Shown here: positions 18,251 through 27,579 of the stretch, one piece after another
Position numbering within the stretch: the first letter of the stretch is position 1
Layout: each line of letters starts with the position of its first letter
NCBI RefSeq assembly: GCF_003313465.1
Contig: NZ_KZ845670.1
Coordinates: 1 to 64,000, forward strand
Length of the DNA stretch: 64,000 nucleotides
Origin: Thermoflavimicrobium daqui
GTDB taxonomy: Bacteria; Bacillota; Bacilli; Thermoactinomycetales; Thermoactinomycetaceae
Direction: 5' to 3'
Position numbers and translations under genes: made by a program
Notes under the pieces: model-generated
Databases searched by the model: none
Told to the model about the DNA's origin: nothing
What the model saw: only the letters and a program-made list of their open reading frames with translations

Positions 18251-21200
18251 TTATACGGCATTAAAATATCGTGCTTGTGGATGGGCAAAAACCATAGCAG
18301 ATACAGAAGCTTCCGGCTCCATCATACAACCTTCGGTCAACTCGATCCCAATAGCCTCTGGTTGTAGTAGACGAAAGAGCTTCTTTTGATCTTCTAAGTC
18401 TGGGCAAGCTGGATAGCCAAAGGAGACACGAATCCCTTGATATCTCGCAGCAAATCGCTCTTTCATTGTAAATTCAGCTGGATCTGGAAAGCCCCAGTGA
18501 TCTCGCATCACCTGATGGAGTCTTTCAGCAAACCCCTCCGCTAATTCAAGGGCAAGCGCCTGTACCATATGGGAGTAAAGATAATCTCCTCGTTCCTTCC
18601 ACTGATCAGAGAGCTCACGAACTCCCTTCCCTGCTGTTACAGCTAAAAACCCAACATAATCCATCTCTTTTGAGTCAACCGATTTGATAAAGTCAGCTAA
18701 ACACAGATGAGGTGGTTTACTTTGTCTTGGAAAAGAAAAACGTTCAAGAACACGTCCTTGCTCTTGGGGATCATAGATTAAAATATCATTACCATCGGCT
18801 TGAGCCGGGAAAAATTGATACATGCCTTGCGGACGAAGCAATTGGTCATGCAAGAGTTGGTGAAACAAATCATCCACTTTATTGCGGAGCTCAACTGTTT
18901 TTTCATCTCCTGCTTGTAACAAATCTTCAATTTTCCCACGAATACCCAAATGTTTTCCTAGTAACATTTGCTCATTGAGATAAGATCTTAGATGCTGGAG
19001 CGGATAATCGCGAAAGATATGTCGTTTTAGATCAGGTGGTACATGAACAGGAACATTTTGATCGACAGAACTTTTAATGACTTCTTGGGTCGCCGTGTTT
19101 CCAGTAGGCCAAGCTACTTCACTCTTCATATTTGCTTGTTTTTTCTGTAAGAGCTCTTGAACGAGCTGCTCTTTTTCTTGTGGGTTCATCAGCCGATTTG
19201 CTAGCTCTAAACCGTTCATTGCATCTTTCGCATACAAAACAACCCCATCATATTCTGGAGAAATCCGTGTTTCTGTAAACTTCCGTGTCAATGCCGCTCC
19301 GCCAACCATAATGGGTAGGTCGATATTTGCTTCCTTTAAGTCTTGAGCAGTAATGACCATTTGTTGCGCCGATTTTACGAGTAACCCAGATAAACCGATC
19401 ATATCCGGTTTCTCCCTACGAGTCGCTTCGATTAAAACTTCAGGTGGTACTTTAATCCCTAGATTAACCACTTGATAGCCATTATTAGATAGAATAATTT
19501 CAACTAAGTTTTTGCCGATATCATGAACATCCCCTTTGACTGTCGCCAACATGATTTTTCCCTTGGTGTTGGTATCTTCTTTGTCCATATGAGGCTCTAA
19601 AAAGGCAACAGATGCTTTCATAACCTCCGCACTTTGCAATACTTCTGCAACAATCAGCTGATTATCATTAAAGAGACGTCCTACTTCGTCCATCCCAGCC
19701 ATCAAAGGACCATTAATGATGTCGAGAGGAGCATATTTCTGTAAAGCTGCTGCTAAATCCTCAATGAGTCCATCTTTCGATCCTTCTACAACATAACGGG
19801 CTAGCCGTTCTTCTAAGGAAAGATTGGAAATCGGCTCTTTCTTTACTACTTTTTTATCACGATAGAAATCAGCAAATTCATTGAGAATCTCTTCATAGTT
19901 CGTAGAGTTTGTCTCAAATAATAGCTTTTCCGCTAGCCGTCTTTCTGCTTCAGGTATAGAAGCATAACGTTCTAACTTTTCTGTATTTACGATCGCATAA
20001 TCCAATCCTGCTTTCGTACATTCATATAAAAAAACCGCATTGAGGACTTCACGTCCCGCACTAGGTAAGCCAAATGAAACATTAGAAATCCCCAGAATCG
20101 TCGCACACTCTGGCAATGCTTCTTTAATCAATCGAATTCCTTCAACCGTTTCAAGCGCAGAGCCAATATATTGCTCATCCCCAGTTCCCACAGGAAATAC
20201 CAGTGGATCAAAAATGAGGTCTTGAGCTGACAAACCATATTGATGAACTAATAAATCATAGGAGCGTTTAGCTACTTCCAGCTTCCTCTCACGAGTCACG
20301 GCCATTCCAGTTTCATCAATGGTTCCAACCACCACCGCTGCACCATACTTATGAATGAGTGGAACAACTTCACTAAATCGTTTCTCCCCATCTTCTAGAT
20401 TCATAGAGTTAATAACAGCTTTTCCCTGTGAATAGCTTAAAGCCATATCCATTACATTTGGGTCTGTGGAGTCTATCATTAAAGGGGCTTTCACTTTCTT
20501 CGTCACAAATTGCAAAAATGTTTCCATATCAGAAAGTTCATCCCGATCAGGATCAGCTAAACAAACATCGATAACTTGGGCTCCACCCTTTACTTGCTTC
20601 CGAGCAATCTCTGAAGCTTCTTCGTATTTCCCCTCTGCAATCAAACGCTTAAATTTACGTGATCCAATCACATTCGTACGTTCGCCTACCAAGAGAGGGC
20701 GATTATCTGGTTCCAAATAAACAGGTTCAATCCCTGATACTGCTGGTAAATGTTTTTCAATGGGTTCTCGTGGCTGATAGTCTTTCATCACTTCAGCAAT
20801 CGCTCGAATATGATCAGGTGTAGTACCACAACACCCACCTGCAAAATTTAGCCATCCTGCACCGGCAAAATCAGCTAATTTACGTGCTAGAGCTTGAGGG
20901 GTTTCTAAGTAGTTTCCATCTTCATCAGGCAATCCCGCATTCGGATAGCAACTAATTGCACAACTGGCCAAACTTGATAATGTCCGAATATGATCTTTCA
21001 TAAATTCTGGGCCTGTTGCACAGTTAAGACCTACGGCGATAGGTTTTAAATGTTCAATGGATAAGTAAAAAGCTTCGATCCCTTGTCCCGCCAACATCGT
21101 TCCCATCGGTTCAATGGTTCCTGAAATCATCAGCGGAACTTCTATGCCAAGCTCTGTAAATGCTTGCCGAATCCCAATACTGCCTGCCTTCACGTTCAAC

Positions 21201-21700
21201 GTATCTTGCGATGTCTCTAAAAGTAGGAGATCAACTCCTCCTTGAATCAGTGCTTTCGCTTGCAGATAGTAAGATTGAATCATTTCAGCAAAAGTCGCTC
21301 CACCCGTCACGGAAAGGGTTTTGGTCGTTGGTCCCATTGCCCCCGCTACATATCTTGGCCATTTGGTAGTAGACCATTTATCGCGTGCCCGTACAGCACA
21401 ACGTACAGCAGCAATATTAATTTCTTCTGTTAAGTCTTCCAATCCATATTCTGCAAGCACAATGGGAGTTGCTCCAAAGGTATTGGTTTCGACAATATCG
21501 GCACCTGCTTGAAAATAAGCTGAATGAATCTCTTCAATTAGATCAGGACGAGTCAAGTTCAGATGTTCATTACAACCGTCATAGGCTTCACCACCAAAAT
21601 CGGCTTCGGTAAGGTTGGCTTGTTGTAACATCGTTCCCATCGCACCATCAATAATTAGAATTTTCTCTTTTATACGTTCATCTATCGTTCGCTTTTGCAT
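18251..21700 (-). CDS. metH: Cobalamin-dependent methionine synthase
   Basis: About 1149 residues with all four MetH modules in order: homocysteine domain (IIDGAMGTMLQQ, GLNCATGPEFM, GGCCGTTPDHI), methyl-THF domain (ERTNVIGSRKFKRL, DVCLADPDRDE), the B12-binding cap and Rossmann domains (GDVHDIGKNLVEIIL with the cobalt-ligating His), and a C-terminal activation domain for SAM-dependent repair (PACPDLEDQKKLF). The second ATG at 21700 is preferred because AAAGGG lies 9 bp upstream; the ATG at 21709 sits on that site. The cell therefore needs B12. No cobalamin riboswitch is seen nearby. Confidence 0.95.
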   Translation of the reverse strand: MQKRTIDERIKEKILIIDGAMGTMLQQANLTEADFGGEAYDGCNEHLNLTRPDLIEEIHSAYFQAGADIVETNTFGATPIVLAEYGLEDLTEEINIAAVRCAVRARDKWSTTKWPRYVAGAMGPTTKTLSVTGGATFAEMIQSYYLQAKALIQGGVDLLLLETSQDTLNVKAGSIGIRQAFTELGIEVPLMISGTIEPMGTMLAGQGIEAFYLSIEHLKPIAVGLNCATGPEFMKDHIRTLSSLASCAISCYPNAGLPDEDGNYLETPQALARKLADFAGAGWLNFAGGCCGTTPDHIRAIAEVMKDYQPREPIEKHLPAVSGIEPVYLEPDNRPLLVGERTNVIGSRKFKRLIAEGKYEEASEIARKQVKGGAQVIDVCLADPDRDELSDMETFLQFVTKKVKAPLMIDSTDPNVMDMALSYSQGKAVINSMNLEDGEKRFSEVVPLIHKYGAAVVVGTIDETGMAVTRERKLEVAKRSYDLLVHQYGLSAQDLIFDPLVFPVGTGDEQYIGSALETVEGIRLIKEALPECATILGISNVSFGLPSAGREVLNAVFLYECTKAGLDYAIVNTEKLERYASIPEAERRLAEKLLFETNSTNYEEILNEFADFYRDKKVVKKEPISNLSLEERLARYVVEGSKDGLIEDLAAALQKYAPLDIINGPLMAGMDEVGRLFNDNQLIVAEVLQSAEVMKASVAFLEPHMDKEDTNTKGKIMLATVKGDVHDIGKNLVEIILSNNGYQVVNLGIKVPPEVLIEATRREKPDMIGLSGLLVKSAQQMVITAQDLKEANIDLPIMVGGAALTRKFTETRISPEYDGVVLYAKDAMNGLELANRLMNPQEKEQLVQELLQKKQANMKSEVAWPTGNTATQEVIKSSVDQNVPVHVPPDLKRHIFRDYPLQHLRSYLNEQMLLGKHLGIRGKIEDLLQAGDEKTVELRNKVDDLFHQLLHDQLLRPQGMYQFFPAQADGNDILIYDPQEQGRVLERFSFPRQSKPPHLCLADFIKSVDSKEMDYVGFLAVTAGKGVRELSDQWKERGDYLYSHMVQALALELAEGFAERLHQVMRDHWGFPDPAEFTMKERFAARYQGIRVSFGYPACPDLEDQKKLFRLLQPEAIGIELTEGCMMEPEASVSAMVFAHPQARYFNAV

Positions 21701-21724
21701 AGCATTCATCCCTTTTATCTTATA

Positions 21725-23077
21725 TCAACTAACAGATGACAACTGTACCTCTGCCTCCTCAGAAAGTTCCAAAACAGGTAACATTAAGGGAAGATCAATC
21801 CCAAGATCAAATCTCATCGATAAGTGATTAAGTGCTTTCCATAGTCTAAACCGATGGACTCTTTGGATGATAAAACCTATAAAAGTATATGGGCCTACTT
21901 TTTCCACGAGTGGCTCAGACATAACTCCATACAGATCATGATGAATCATCTCTTTTAATTTTTCGATTAGCTCCTCTTTGATATTATTAGGAACATTCAA
22001 TCGAACAAAAAAAGTCGAATCATTCATCTGGTTTCCGCTATCTAACTTAATGGACTCTTGCCAATCGGTCGAGCGAATCATCTCTTCAGACTGACGCATC
22101 AGCGCCGTTAAATCTTCCATCACTGCACTTGCTGTTGGATAAGATCCTGCCCCTTTTCCCACCAACGTCACTTCACCTACTACATCACTATCTATCATTA
22201 CGGCATTAAACACATCTTTGACTTGTGCTAAAGGATGCGTTAGTGGTAACAAACAAGGCTCTACAGAAAGATATAACTCGTCATTTGTATTCCGAGTGCG
22301 ACCCAGTAGCCTTGTTGCATATCCTAGCTGCTTTGCCCACATGAGATCAACTTGACAGATTCTTGTAATTCCCTCACGAAAAATCTGTATGGGATCCACA
22401 TTTACATCAAAAGCTAGATTGGTTAAAATCGCCAATTTATATGCCGCATCATATCCTTCGACATCTGAGGTTGGATCTGCCTCTGCATAGCCTAGTGCTT
22501 GTGCTTCAGCTAAGGCCTCTTGGTAACTTTGCCCTGTTTCTTCCATTTTGGTTAAAATATAATTGGTCGTTCCATTTAAGATCCCTGATATCTCCTGTAC
22601 TTGGTTCACAGTTAAATATTTTTGTAGGAAATGAATGACAGGTATTCCACCAGCGACACTCGCTTCAAATAAAAGCTGGACACCTGCTTTTTTAGCCTCT
22701 TGCAATAGTTCGGCACCATGTTTCGCTAGAAGCTCCTTATTGGCTGTGATCACATGCTTTCCAGAGCGGATCGCCTTAAGTAGCAGTGTTCTTGCTGGTT
22801 CAATACCTCCGATCACTTCAATCACGACAGATATATCAGGGTTTTCTACCACCCGGTCACCTTCTGTAGTCAATTGATCTATCCTAACCGTAACTTCCCT
22901 TTTTTTCTTCAAATCACGAACCAAAATCAAAGGTACCTCTATCTGATATCCTGTACGCTCCTTAATTAGCTCTTGTTGTTTCTCTAATACCTGAATAACT
23001 CCTGAGCCTACAGTACCTAATCCCAAAAGTCCTATCCGCATTATACCTAGTTGCTTGCTTGTTCGTTGATTACCCAT
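21725..23077 (-). CDS. hom: Homoserine dehydrogenase
   Basis: About 450 residues. It reduces aspartate semialdehyde to homoserine, the branch point to threonine and methionine. GLLGLGTVGSGVIQVLEKQ is the Rossmann motif; GILNGTTNYILTKM and EADPTSDVEGYDAAYKLAIL are the catalytic signature. The end (from about residue 350) should be an ACT domain but is divergent. The start MGNQRTSK at 23077 lies 2 bp after the metX stop with GGGGGAAG upstream; a start at 23041 (MRIGLLGLG) would match the family length better. Its place in a methionine operon suggests it mainly feeds methionine. Confidence 0.93.
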   Translation of the reverse strand: MGNQRTSKQLGIMRIGLLGLGTVGSGVIQVLEKQQELIKERTGYQIEVPLILVRDLKKKREVTVRIDQLTTEGDRVVENPDISVVIEVIGGIEPARTLLLKAIRSGKHVITANKELLAKHGAELLQEAKKAGVQLLFEASVAGGIPVIHFLQKYLTVNQVQEISGILNGTTNYILTKMEETGQSYQEALAEAQALGYAEADPTSDVEGYDAAYKLAILTNLAFDVNVDPIQIFREGITRICQVDLMWAKQLGYATRLLGRTRNTNDELYLSVEPCLLPLTHPLAQVKDVFNAVMIDSDVVGEVTLVGKGAGSYPTASAVMEDLTALMRQSEEMIRSTDWQESIKLDSGNQMNDSTFFVRLNVPNNIKEELIEKLKEMIHHDLYGVMSEPLVEKVGPYTFIGFIIQRVHRFRLWKALNHLSMRFDLGIDLPLMLPVLELSEEAEVQLSSVS

Positions 23078-23079
23078 TG

Positions 23080-24183
23080 TTACTTCCCCCGCTCTGATAA
23101 AAATGAACCAATCCATTCATTTAAGAAGTCCCACTCGATTAAAAATGCATCATGCCCATGAATACTTTGCATCTCTTTATATACCACAGGCTTTCCGATC
23201 TGCCGTAAAAGTTCAGCTGTCTGTAGTAGTTCCTTTCCTGGAAATAAGAAATCCGTATCAATGCCAATCAACAGCCCTGATGCGGTAATCCGCTCTAATA
23301 CACTCCAGTCATCTCCACGTTCCCTTGTAATATCGTGTAAATCCATTGCTTTAAGTAAATATAGATATGAATTAGCATCAAATCGTTTGGTTAATTTATC
23401 CCCTTGATAGCTCAAATAGTTTTCAATTTGAAATTTTGACTCGAGTGTATATGGTTGAGAGCTGGTGTCCATCTGACGTGAAAACCTTTCTTCATACAAG
23501 TCAAAGCTACGATACGTAATCATTGCCAACCGTCTAGCCAAGTTGAGTCCACTTTTTGGAAAATGTTCTTCATCATAGTTCCCCTGACTCCAGTTAGGAT
23601 CATTCATAATCGCTTGCCGCATCACATGATTCCAAGCAATCCCCATCGCCGAAAAACGTATACAAGAAGCGATAGAAATATAGGTTTGAACGATTTCAGG
23701 ATACATGACAGCCCATTCAAAAACTTGCATTCCACCCATGGATCCACCGATCACTGAATACAACTGCTCAATCCCTAAACTTTTAATCAAAAGAAATTGG
23801 GCTTTGACCATGTCTCGAATCGTTACTACTGGGAATTCGAGTCCATAAGGTTTTCCACTTTGTGGATTGATTGAAGCCGGACCCGTCGATCCATAACAGC
23901 TCCCCAAAACATTGATACAAATAATAAAATATCGCTGGGTATCTAACGCTTTGCCGGGTCCAATCACCCCATCCCACCAGCCCAGCCACCCGGGGCTACT
24001 TGCGGCATGTGAATCCCCTGTTAAAGCATGACAAACTAAAATGGCATTATCTTTTGCTGGGTTTAGTGTCCCGAATGTTTCATAAGCGAGCACTGCGTTT
24101 CGTAGGACTTTACCGCTCTGTAAAGTTAGATCTGGCAGGGGATATATTTTGCGAATTGCTTCTTTCTTTGCGGTAGCTCTCAT
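23080..24183 (-). CDS. metX: Homoserine O-acetyltransferase
   Basis: This 367-residue alpha/beta-hydrolase-fold enzyme activates homoserine for sulfur addition. LAYETFGTLNPAKDNAIL, CHALTGDSHAA, GGSMGGMQVFEWA with the nucleophilic Ser, GIDTDFLFP with the Asp, and IHGHDAFLIEW with the His are all present. Acyl donor (acetyl versus succinyl) cannot be settled from sequence alone, though MetX in Gram-positive bacteria is usually acetyl-CoA specific. The ATG at 24183 follows GAGGGG. Confidence 0.92.
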   Translation of the reverse strand: MRATAKKEAIRKIYPLPDLTLQSGKVLRNAVLAYETFGTLNPAKDNAILVCHALTGDSHAASSPGWLGWWDGVIGPGKALDTQRYFIICINVLGSCYGSTGPASINPQSGKPYGLEFPVVTIRDMVKAQFLLIKSLGIEQLYSVIGGSMGGMQVFEWAVMYPEIVQTYISIASCIRFSAMGIAWNHVMRQAIMNDPNWSQGNYDEEHFPKSGLNLARRLAMITYRSFDLYEERFSRQMDTSSQPYTLESKFQIENYLSYQGDKLTKRFDANSYLYLLKAMDLHDITRERGDDWSVLERITASGLLIGIDTDFLFPGKELLQTAELLRQIGKPVVYKEMQSIHGHDAFLIEWDFLNEWIGSFLSERGK

Positions 24184-24208
24184 GCCAGCACCCCTCTCAC
24201 TTTAAAAG

Positions 24209-25372
24209 TCACTTTCTAGAAATCATGATGGAGACTTTCGTTTCTATCGCTTGTGCTAAATCTTGAATAATATCTTCTACATTTTCTAGTCCTACAGATA
24301 ATCGCAGTAAACCATCCGTAATTCCATGTTGTAACCGTACTTCAGGTGGCATCGCTGCATGTGACATTTTAGCTGGGTAGGATAAAATACTTTCTACCGC
24401 TCCCAAACTAACAGCAACAATCGGCAATTGAACTTTACTTAAAATTTGTCTAGCGATTGCACCACTACCCACATCAAATGAAAGAACAGCTCCATGGCCG
24501 CTGGCTTGCTCTGTTTGTACTTGGTGTCCAGGATGAGTAGGAAGCCCCGTATAATACACTTTTTTTATCATTGGATGCTGTTCTAGCCAACAAGCCAAGA
24601 TTTCTGCATTCTTTGTCGATGTTTCCAGACGAGCAGACAATGTTTTCAATCCACGTAACGTAAGCCAAGAATCTTGAACACCCAAAATCGCCCCAAATGA
24701 ATTTTGCAAAAAGCGAATCTGTTCTGCTAAATCTAGGTCCTTGACCACGACAAGACCCGCTACGACGTCACTATGCCCACTGATAAATTTAGTCGCACTA
24801 TGGACAACGATATCTACACCAAGTGATAACGGTTGTTGAAAGTAAGGAGTTAAAAATGTATTATCGACAATCGTTAATAAATTATAATTTTTGGCAATCT
24901 TTACAATCCTACGCAAATCACTTACTTTTAACAAGGGATTGGATGGAGTTTCCACATAGATCGCTTTCGTTTGTGGGCTAATCGCTGCTTCTATCGCTTG
25001 TAAATTTGAGGTATCTACAAATGTGGTTTTGATCCCCATTCGTGATAATACCTGAGTTAAAAATCGATAAGTTCCACCATAAACATCTTGTGAAACAATC
25101 AAATGATCTCCACGCGAAAAGAGTAAAAAAACAGTGGAAATAGCTGCCATTCCAGAAGCAAATGCATATCCTCTACAACCACCCTCTAATTTAGCAATGG
25201 CATTTTCAAGTGCCTGCCGGGTCGGATTTCCTGAGCGTGCATAATCAAAAACTCCAGGCTGATCCACCGAAAATTGGTGAAAAGTTGACGCTTGATAAAT
25301 AGGGATACTGGCTGCACCTGTGTGAGGATCGATTTCATTGCCATTATGTAGTGCCATCGTTTCAAATCTCAT
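24209..25372 (-). CDS. metC: Cystathionine beta-lyase-like PLP enzyme
   Basis: A 387-residue member of the Cys/Met metabolism PLP family, the counterpart of B. subtilis MetC that splits cystathionine to homocysteine. YQASTFHQF, YARSGNPTRQALE, FASGMAAIST, VETPSNPLLKVSDL and SATKFISGHSDVVAG with the PLP Lys are visible. Family members differ little between beta-lyase, gamma-lyase and gamma-synthase, so the call rests mainly on gene order metI-metC. The start overlaps the metI stop by 4 bp. Confidence 0.88.
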   Translation of the reverse strand: MRFETMALHNGNEIDPHTGAASIPIYQASTFHQFSVDQPGVFDYARSGNPTRQALENAIAKLEGGCRGYAFASGMAAISTVFLLFSRGDHLIVSQDVYGGTYRFLTQVLSRMGIKTTFVDTSNLQAIEAAISPQTKAIYVETPSNPLLKVSDLRRIVKIAKNYNLLTIVDNTFLTPYFQQPLSLGVDIVVHSATKFISGHSDVVAGLVVVKDLDLAEQIRFLQNSFGAILGVQDSWLTLRGLKTLSARLETSTKNAEILACWLEQHPMIKKVYYTGLPTHPGHQVQTEQASGHGAVLSFDVGSGAIARQILSKVQLPIVAVSLGAVESILSYPAKMSHAAMPPEVRLQHGITDGLLRLSVGLENVEDIIQDLAQAIETKVSIMISRK

Positions 25373-26532
25373 TTAGACTCACTCCCATAGACAATTTCTT
25401 CGGAACGTTGCAAAGCTTGTGCCAAATCCTGTTCTAAATCTTCGATATGTTCTACACCGACAGAAACACGAAGCAGTCGATCACAAACTCCTACCTTTTG
25501 CCGAATATCAGCAGGCACATCTGCATGCGTTTGAGTTGCAGGATACGTTAATAAACTTTCAACTCCGCCCAAACTTTCTGCAAAGGTGAAAACCTGCAAC
25601 TGTTCCAAAAATGGTTGAACCAATTTAGCCTCTTTCACTCGGAATGATAGCATTCCACCATAACCTTTTGCCTGTTCACTAAGTATTCGTTTACTATTTG
25701 GATCGAACTCAGGAAAAAATACCTCATCGACTAGTGGATGCTCTTTTAAAAAGTGAGCTAAACCTTGTGCATTCGCTTGATGCCTCTCCATTCGTAGTGC
25801 GAGTGTCTTCATTCCTCGCATCAGTAAATAGCTATCCATTGGTGATAATGTAGCTCCAATCGATTGTTGAAGAAAACGAACCCGTTCTGACAACTCGTCA
25901 CCTTTGGTAACAATTAAACCCGCTAGCACATCGTTATGGCCCCCTAAATACTTGGTAGCGCTATGAATCACGATGTTTGCTCCTAGTTCGAGAGGGTTGA
26001 GGAGATATGGTGTCATAAAAGTATTATCTACAATGGTCCACAATTGGTATTGTTTAGACAGTCGAGTAATCGCTTGTAAATCAGTTACATGCATCAGTGG
26101 ATTCGTAGGTGTTTCTATAAAGAGCGCTTTTGTCTGTGGTTGAATTGCTTCCTCCACCGCCTTGATATCTCGTAAATCCACATAAGAAAACTGGATACCA
26201 TAACGATTTAAGACTTGCTCAAACAAACGATAGGTACCGCCATATAAATCCATGGAAACAATCAAATGATCACCTTGCGAAAATAAACCCATGATCGTTT
26301 GAATGGCAGCCATTCCTGAGCTACAGGCAAACCCAGCATCCCCTTTTTCCAACATGGCAATACTTTCTTCTAAGATATGACGAGTTGGATTTGAGCTTCG
26401 TGCATAATCATAGCCAGTACTTACGCCACCGATATGTTCATAAGCCGTTGCCAGATAGATAGGAAAGTTTATTGATCCGGTTGTTCTTGCTTTTTTCGTT
26501 CCAATCTGTGCCAGTTTTGTCTCGATGCGCAA
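25369..26532 (-). CDS. metI: Cystathionine gamma-synthase / O-acetylhomoserine thiolyase
   Basis: A 387-residue PLP enzyme closely resembling B. subtilis MetI: ETKLAQIG at the start, PIYLATAYEH, YARSSNPTRHILE, CSSGMAAIQTIM, VDNTFMTPYLL and SATKYLGGHNDVLAG with the PLP Lys. It joins O-acetylhomoserine with cysteine, or directly with sulfide. It is first in a six-gene operon and directly behind a SAM-I riboswitch. It and the downstream metC product are paralogues. Confidence 0.92.
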   Translation of the reverse strand: MRIETKLAQIGTKKARTTGSINFPIYLATAYEHIGGVSTGYDYARSSNPTRHILEESIAMLEKGDAGFACSSGMAAIQTIMGLFSQGDHLIVSMDLYGGTYRLFEQVLNRYGIQFSYVDLRDIKAVEEAIQPQTKALFIETPTNPLMHVTDLQAITRLSKQYQLWTIVDNTFMTPYLLNPLELGANIVIHSATKYLGGHNDVLAGLIVTKGDELSERVRFLQQSIGATLSPMDSYLLMRGMKTLALRMERHQANAQGLAHFLKEHPLVDEVFFPEFDPNSKRILSEQAKGYGGMLSFRVKEAKLVQPFLEQLQVFTFAESLGGVESLLTYPATQTHADVPADIRQKVGVCDRLLRVSVGVEHIEDLEQDLAQALQRSEEIVYGSESK

Positions 26533-26562
26533 CGATGTGTCCTCCTTAACTAATGATAGGCA

Positions 26563-26736
26563 TATAAAAAACCTCTTCTCTGGTAAGAGAAGAGGCTGCT
26601 TTCGTGGTCAACTTCCTCCCTTATCTTCCAGGAAAACGTTCCTGCTGGAATTAGCACCATCCAATGTCTATATCCATAGACATCAAGGTTGCCGGGCTTC
26701 ATCGGGCCAGTCCCTCCGCCGCTCTTGATAAGAGAA
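26563..26736 (-). promoter_or_regulatory. SAM-I (S-box) riboswitch with terminator
   Basis: On the minus strand the aptamer starts with CTTATCAAGAGCGGCGGAGG, followed by GGCCCGATGAAGCCCGGCAA and later GGTGCTAATTCC, all hallmark S-box segments. The expression platform at 26563-26597 is a stem CCTCTTCTC/GAGAAGAGG followed by TTTTTTATA. SAM binding would favour this terminator and shut off the six-gene methionine operon. Confidence 0.96.
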
Positions 26737-26785
26737 AACTCTATATAAAATATTTAATTTCGGGCAATTCACGATTTCGATATTA

Positions 26786-26814
26786 ATTATAATAATCCTT
26801 CTCTTATACGTCAA
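26786..26814 (-). promoter_or_regulatory. Sigma-A promoter of the methionine operon
   Basis: On the minus strand TTGACG (26809-26814), 17 bp, TATAAT (26786-26791): a near-consensus promoter about 50 bp before the S-box aptamer. Confidence 0.85.
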
Positions 26815-26984
26815 GCAAATTTTATTTACCTCTTTTTTGTTGCTCTTAAAGTCATATATTTTCAAATACAGTATTTAAAAGTAACAAATGATTCATATTC
26901 CATTCACAAATAAGAGGTACTATTTTATAAAAAAACGAAAATAAGAAATTATAACTCTCTTCCAAATGTGCCTTTTTAAACCTT

Positions 26985-27023
26985 CAAAAAAGGCCGTTGA
27001 CTTATATCCTTTGTCAACGACCT
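26985..27023 (-). terminator. Terminator after ndk
   Basis: On the minus strand AGGTCGTTGAC pairs with GTCAACGGCCT (one U-G pair) over an 11-nt loop, followed by TTTTTT. It closes the hepS-to-ndk transcript and separates it from the methionine promoter. Confidence 0.85.
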
Positions 27024-27046
27024 GCGATTACGTATATCCCACCCAA

Positions 27047-27490
27047 TTAGATCCAACGATTTACGGTTTTTTCGTAGCTTAATAGCTCTTCATCTCCAAA
27101 CCAAAGAGCAATTTCGCGTTCTGCACTTTCAGGTGAGTCAGATCCATGAATGATATTCATGCCAACACTGACACCATAGTCACCACGGATCGTACCTGGT
27201 AATGCTTCGGTTGGATTGGTTTTACCCATCATTTGACGAGCGGTCGCAATTACATTGGTTCCTTCCCAAACCATTGCAAACACGGGGCTAGAAGTAATAA
27301 AGTCAACAAGCTCACCAAAGAAAGGTCTTTCTTTATGTTCAGCATAGTGTTGTTCGGCTAGTTCTTTGGAAACAGCCATCAATTTTGCACTCACAAGCTG
27401 ATATCCTTTTTTTTCAAAACGTGAAACGATTTCACCGATTAATCCACGTTGTACACCATCTGGCTTTACCATAATAAATGTTTTTTCCAT
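27047..27490 (-). CDS. ndk: Nucleoside diphosphate kinase
   Basis: A 147-residue enzyme balancing NTP and dNTP pools by phosphotransfer through an active-site His. [54 protein letters not shown] and [16 protein letters not shown] with the phosphorylated His are canonical. It follows hepT, as in B. subtilis, with GGAGG before the ATG and a terminator after it. In B. subtilis cheR comes next; here the methionine operon does. Confidence 0.97.
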   Translation of the reverse strand: MEKTFIMVKPDGVQRGLIGEIVSRFEKKGYQLVSAKLMAVSKELAEQHYAEHKERPFFGELVDFITSSPVFAMVWEGTNVIATARQMMGKTNPTEALPGTIRGDYGVSVGMNIIHGSDSPESAEREIALWFGDEELLSYEKTVNRWI

Positions 27491-27579
27491 AAGTATAAGC
27501 CTCCATTAAATAAAATCATATGTACAAGAAACAACAAAATTTTAACAAGAAGTGAAGGGGAAAGCAACACTATTTAAAG

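Noticed and set aside
18238-21740. Possible cobalamin riboswitch for metH
   Set aside because: No B12-box-like sequence is seen, and the gene is inside an operon with a 24-bp gap upstream, leaving no room.
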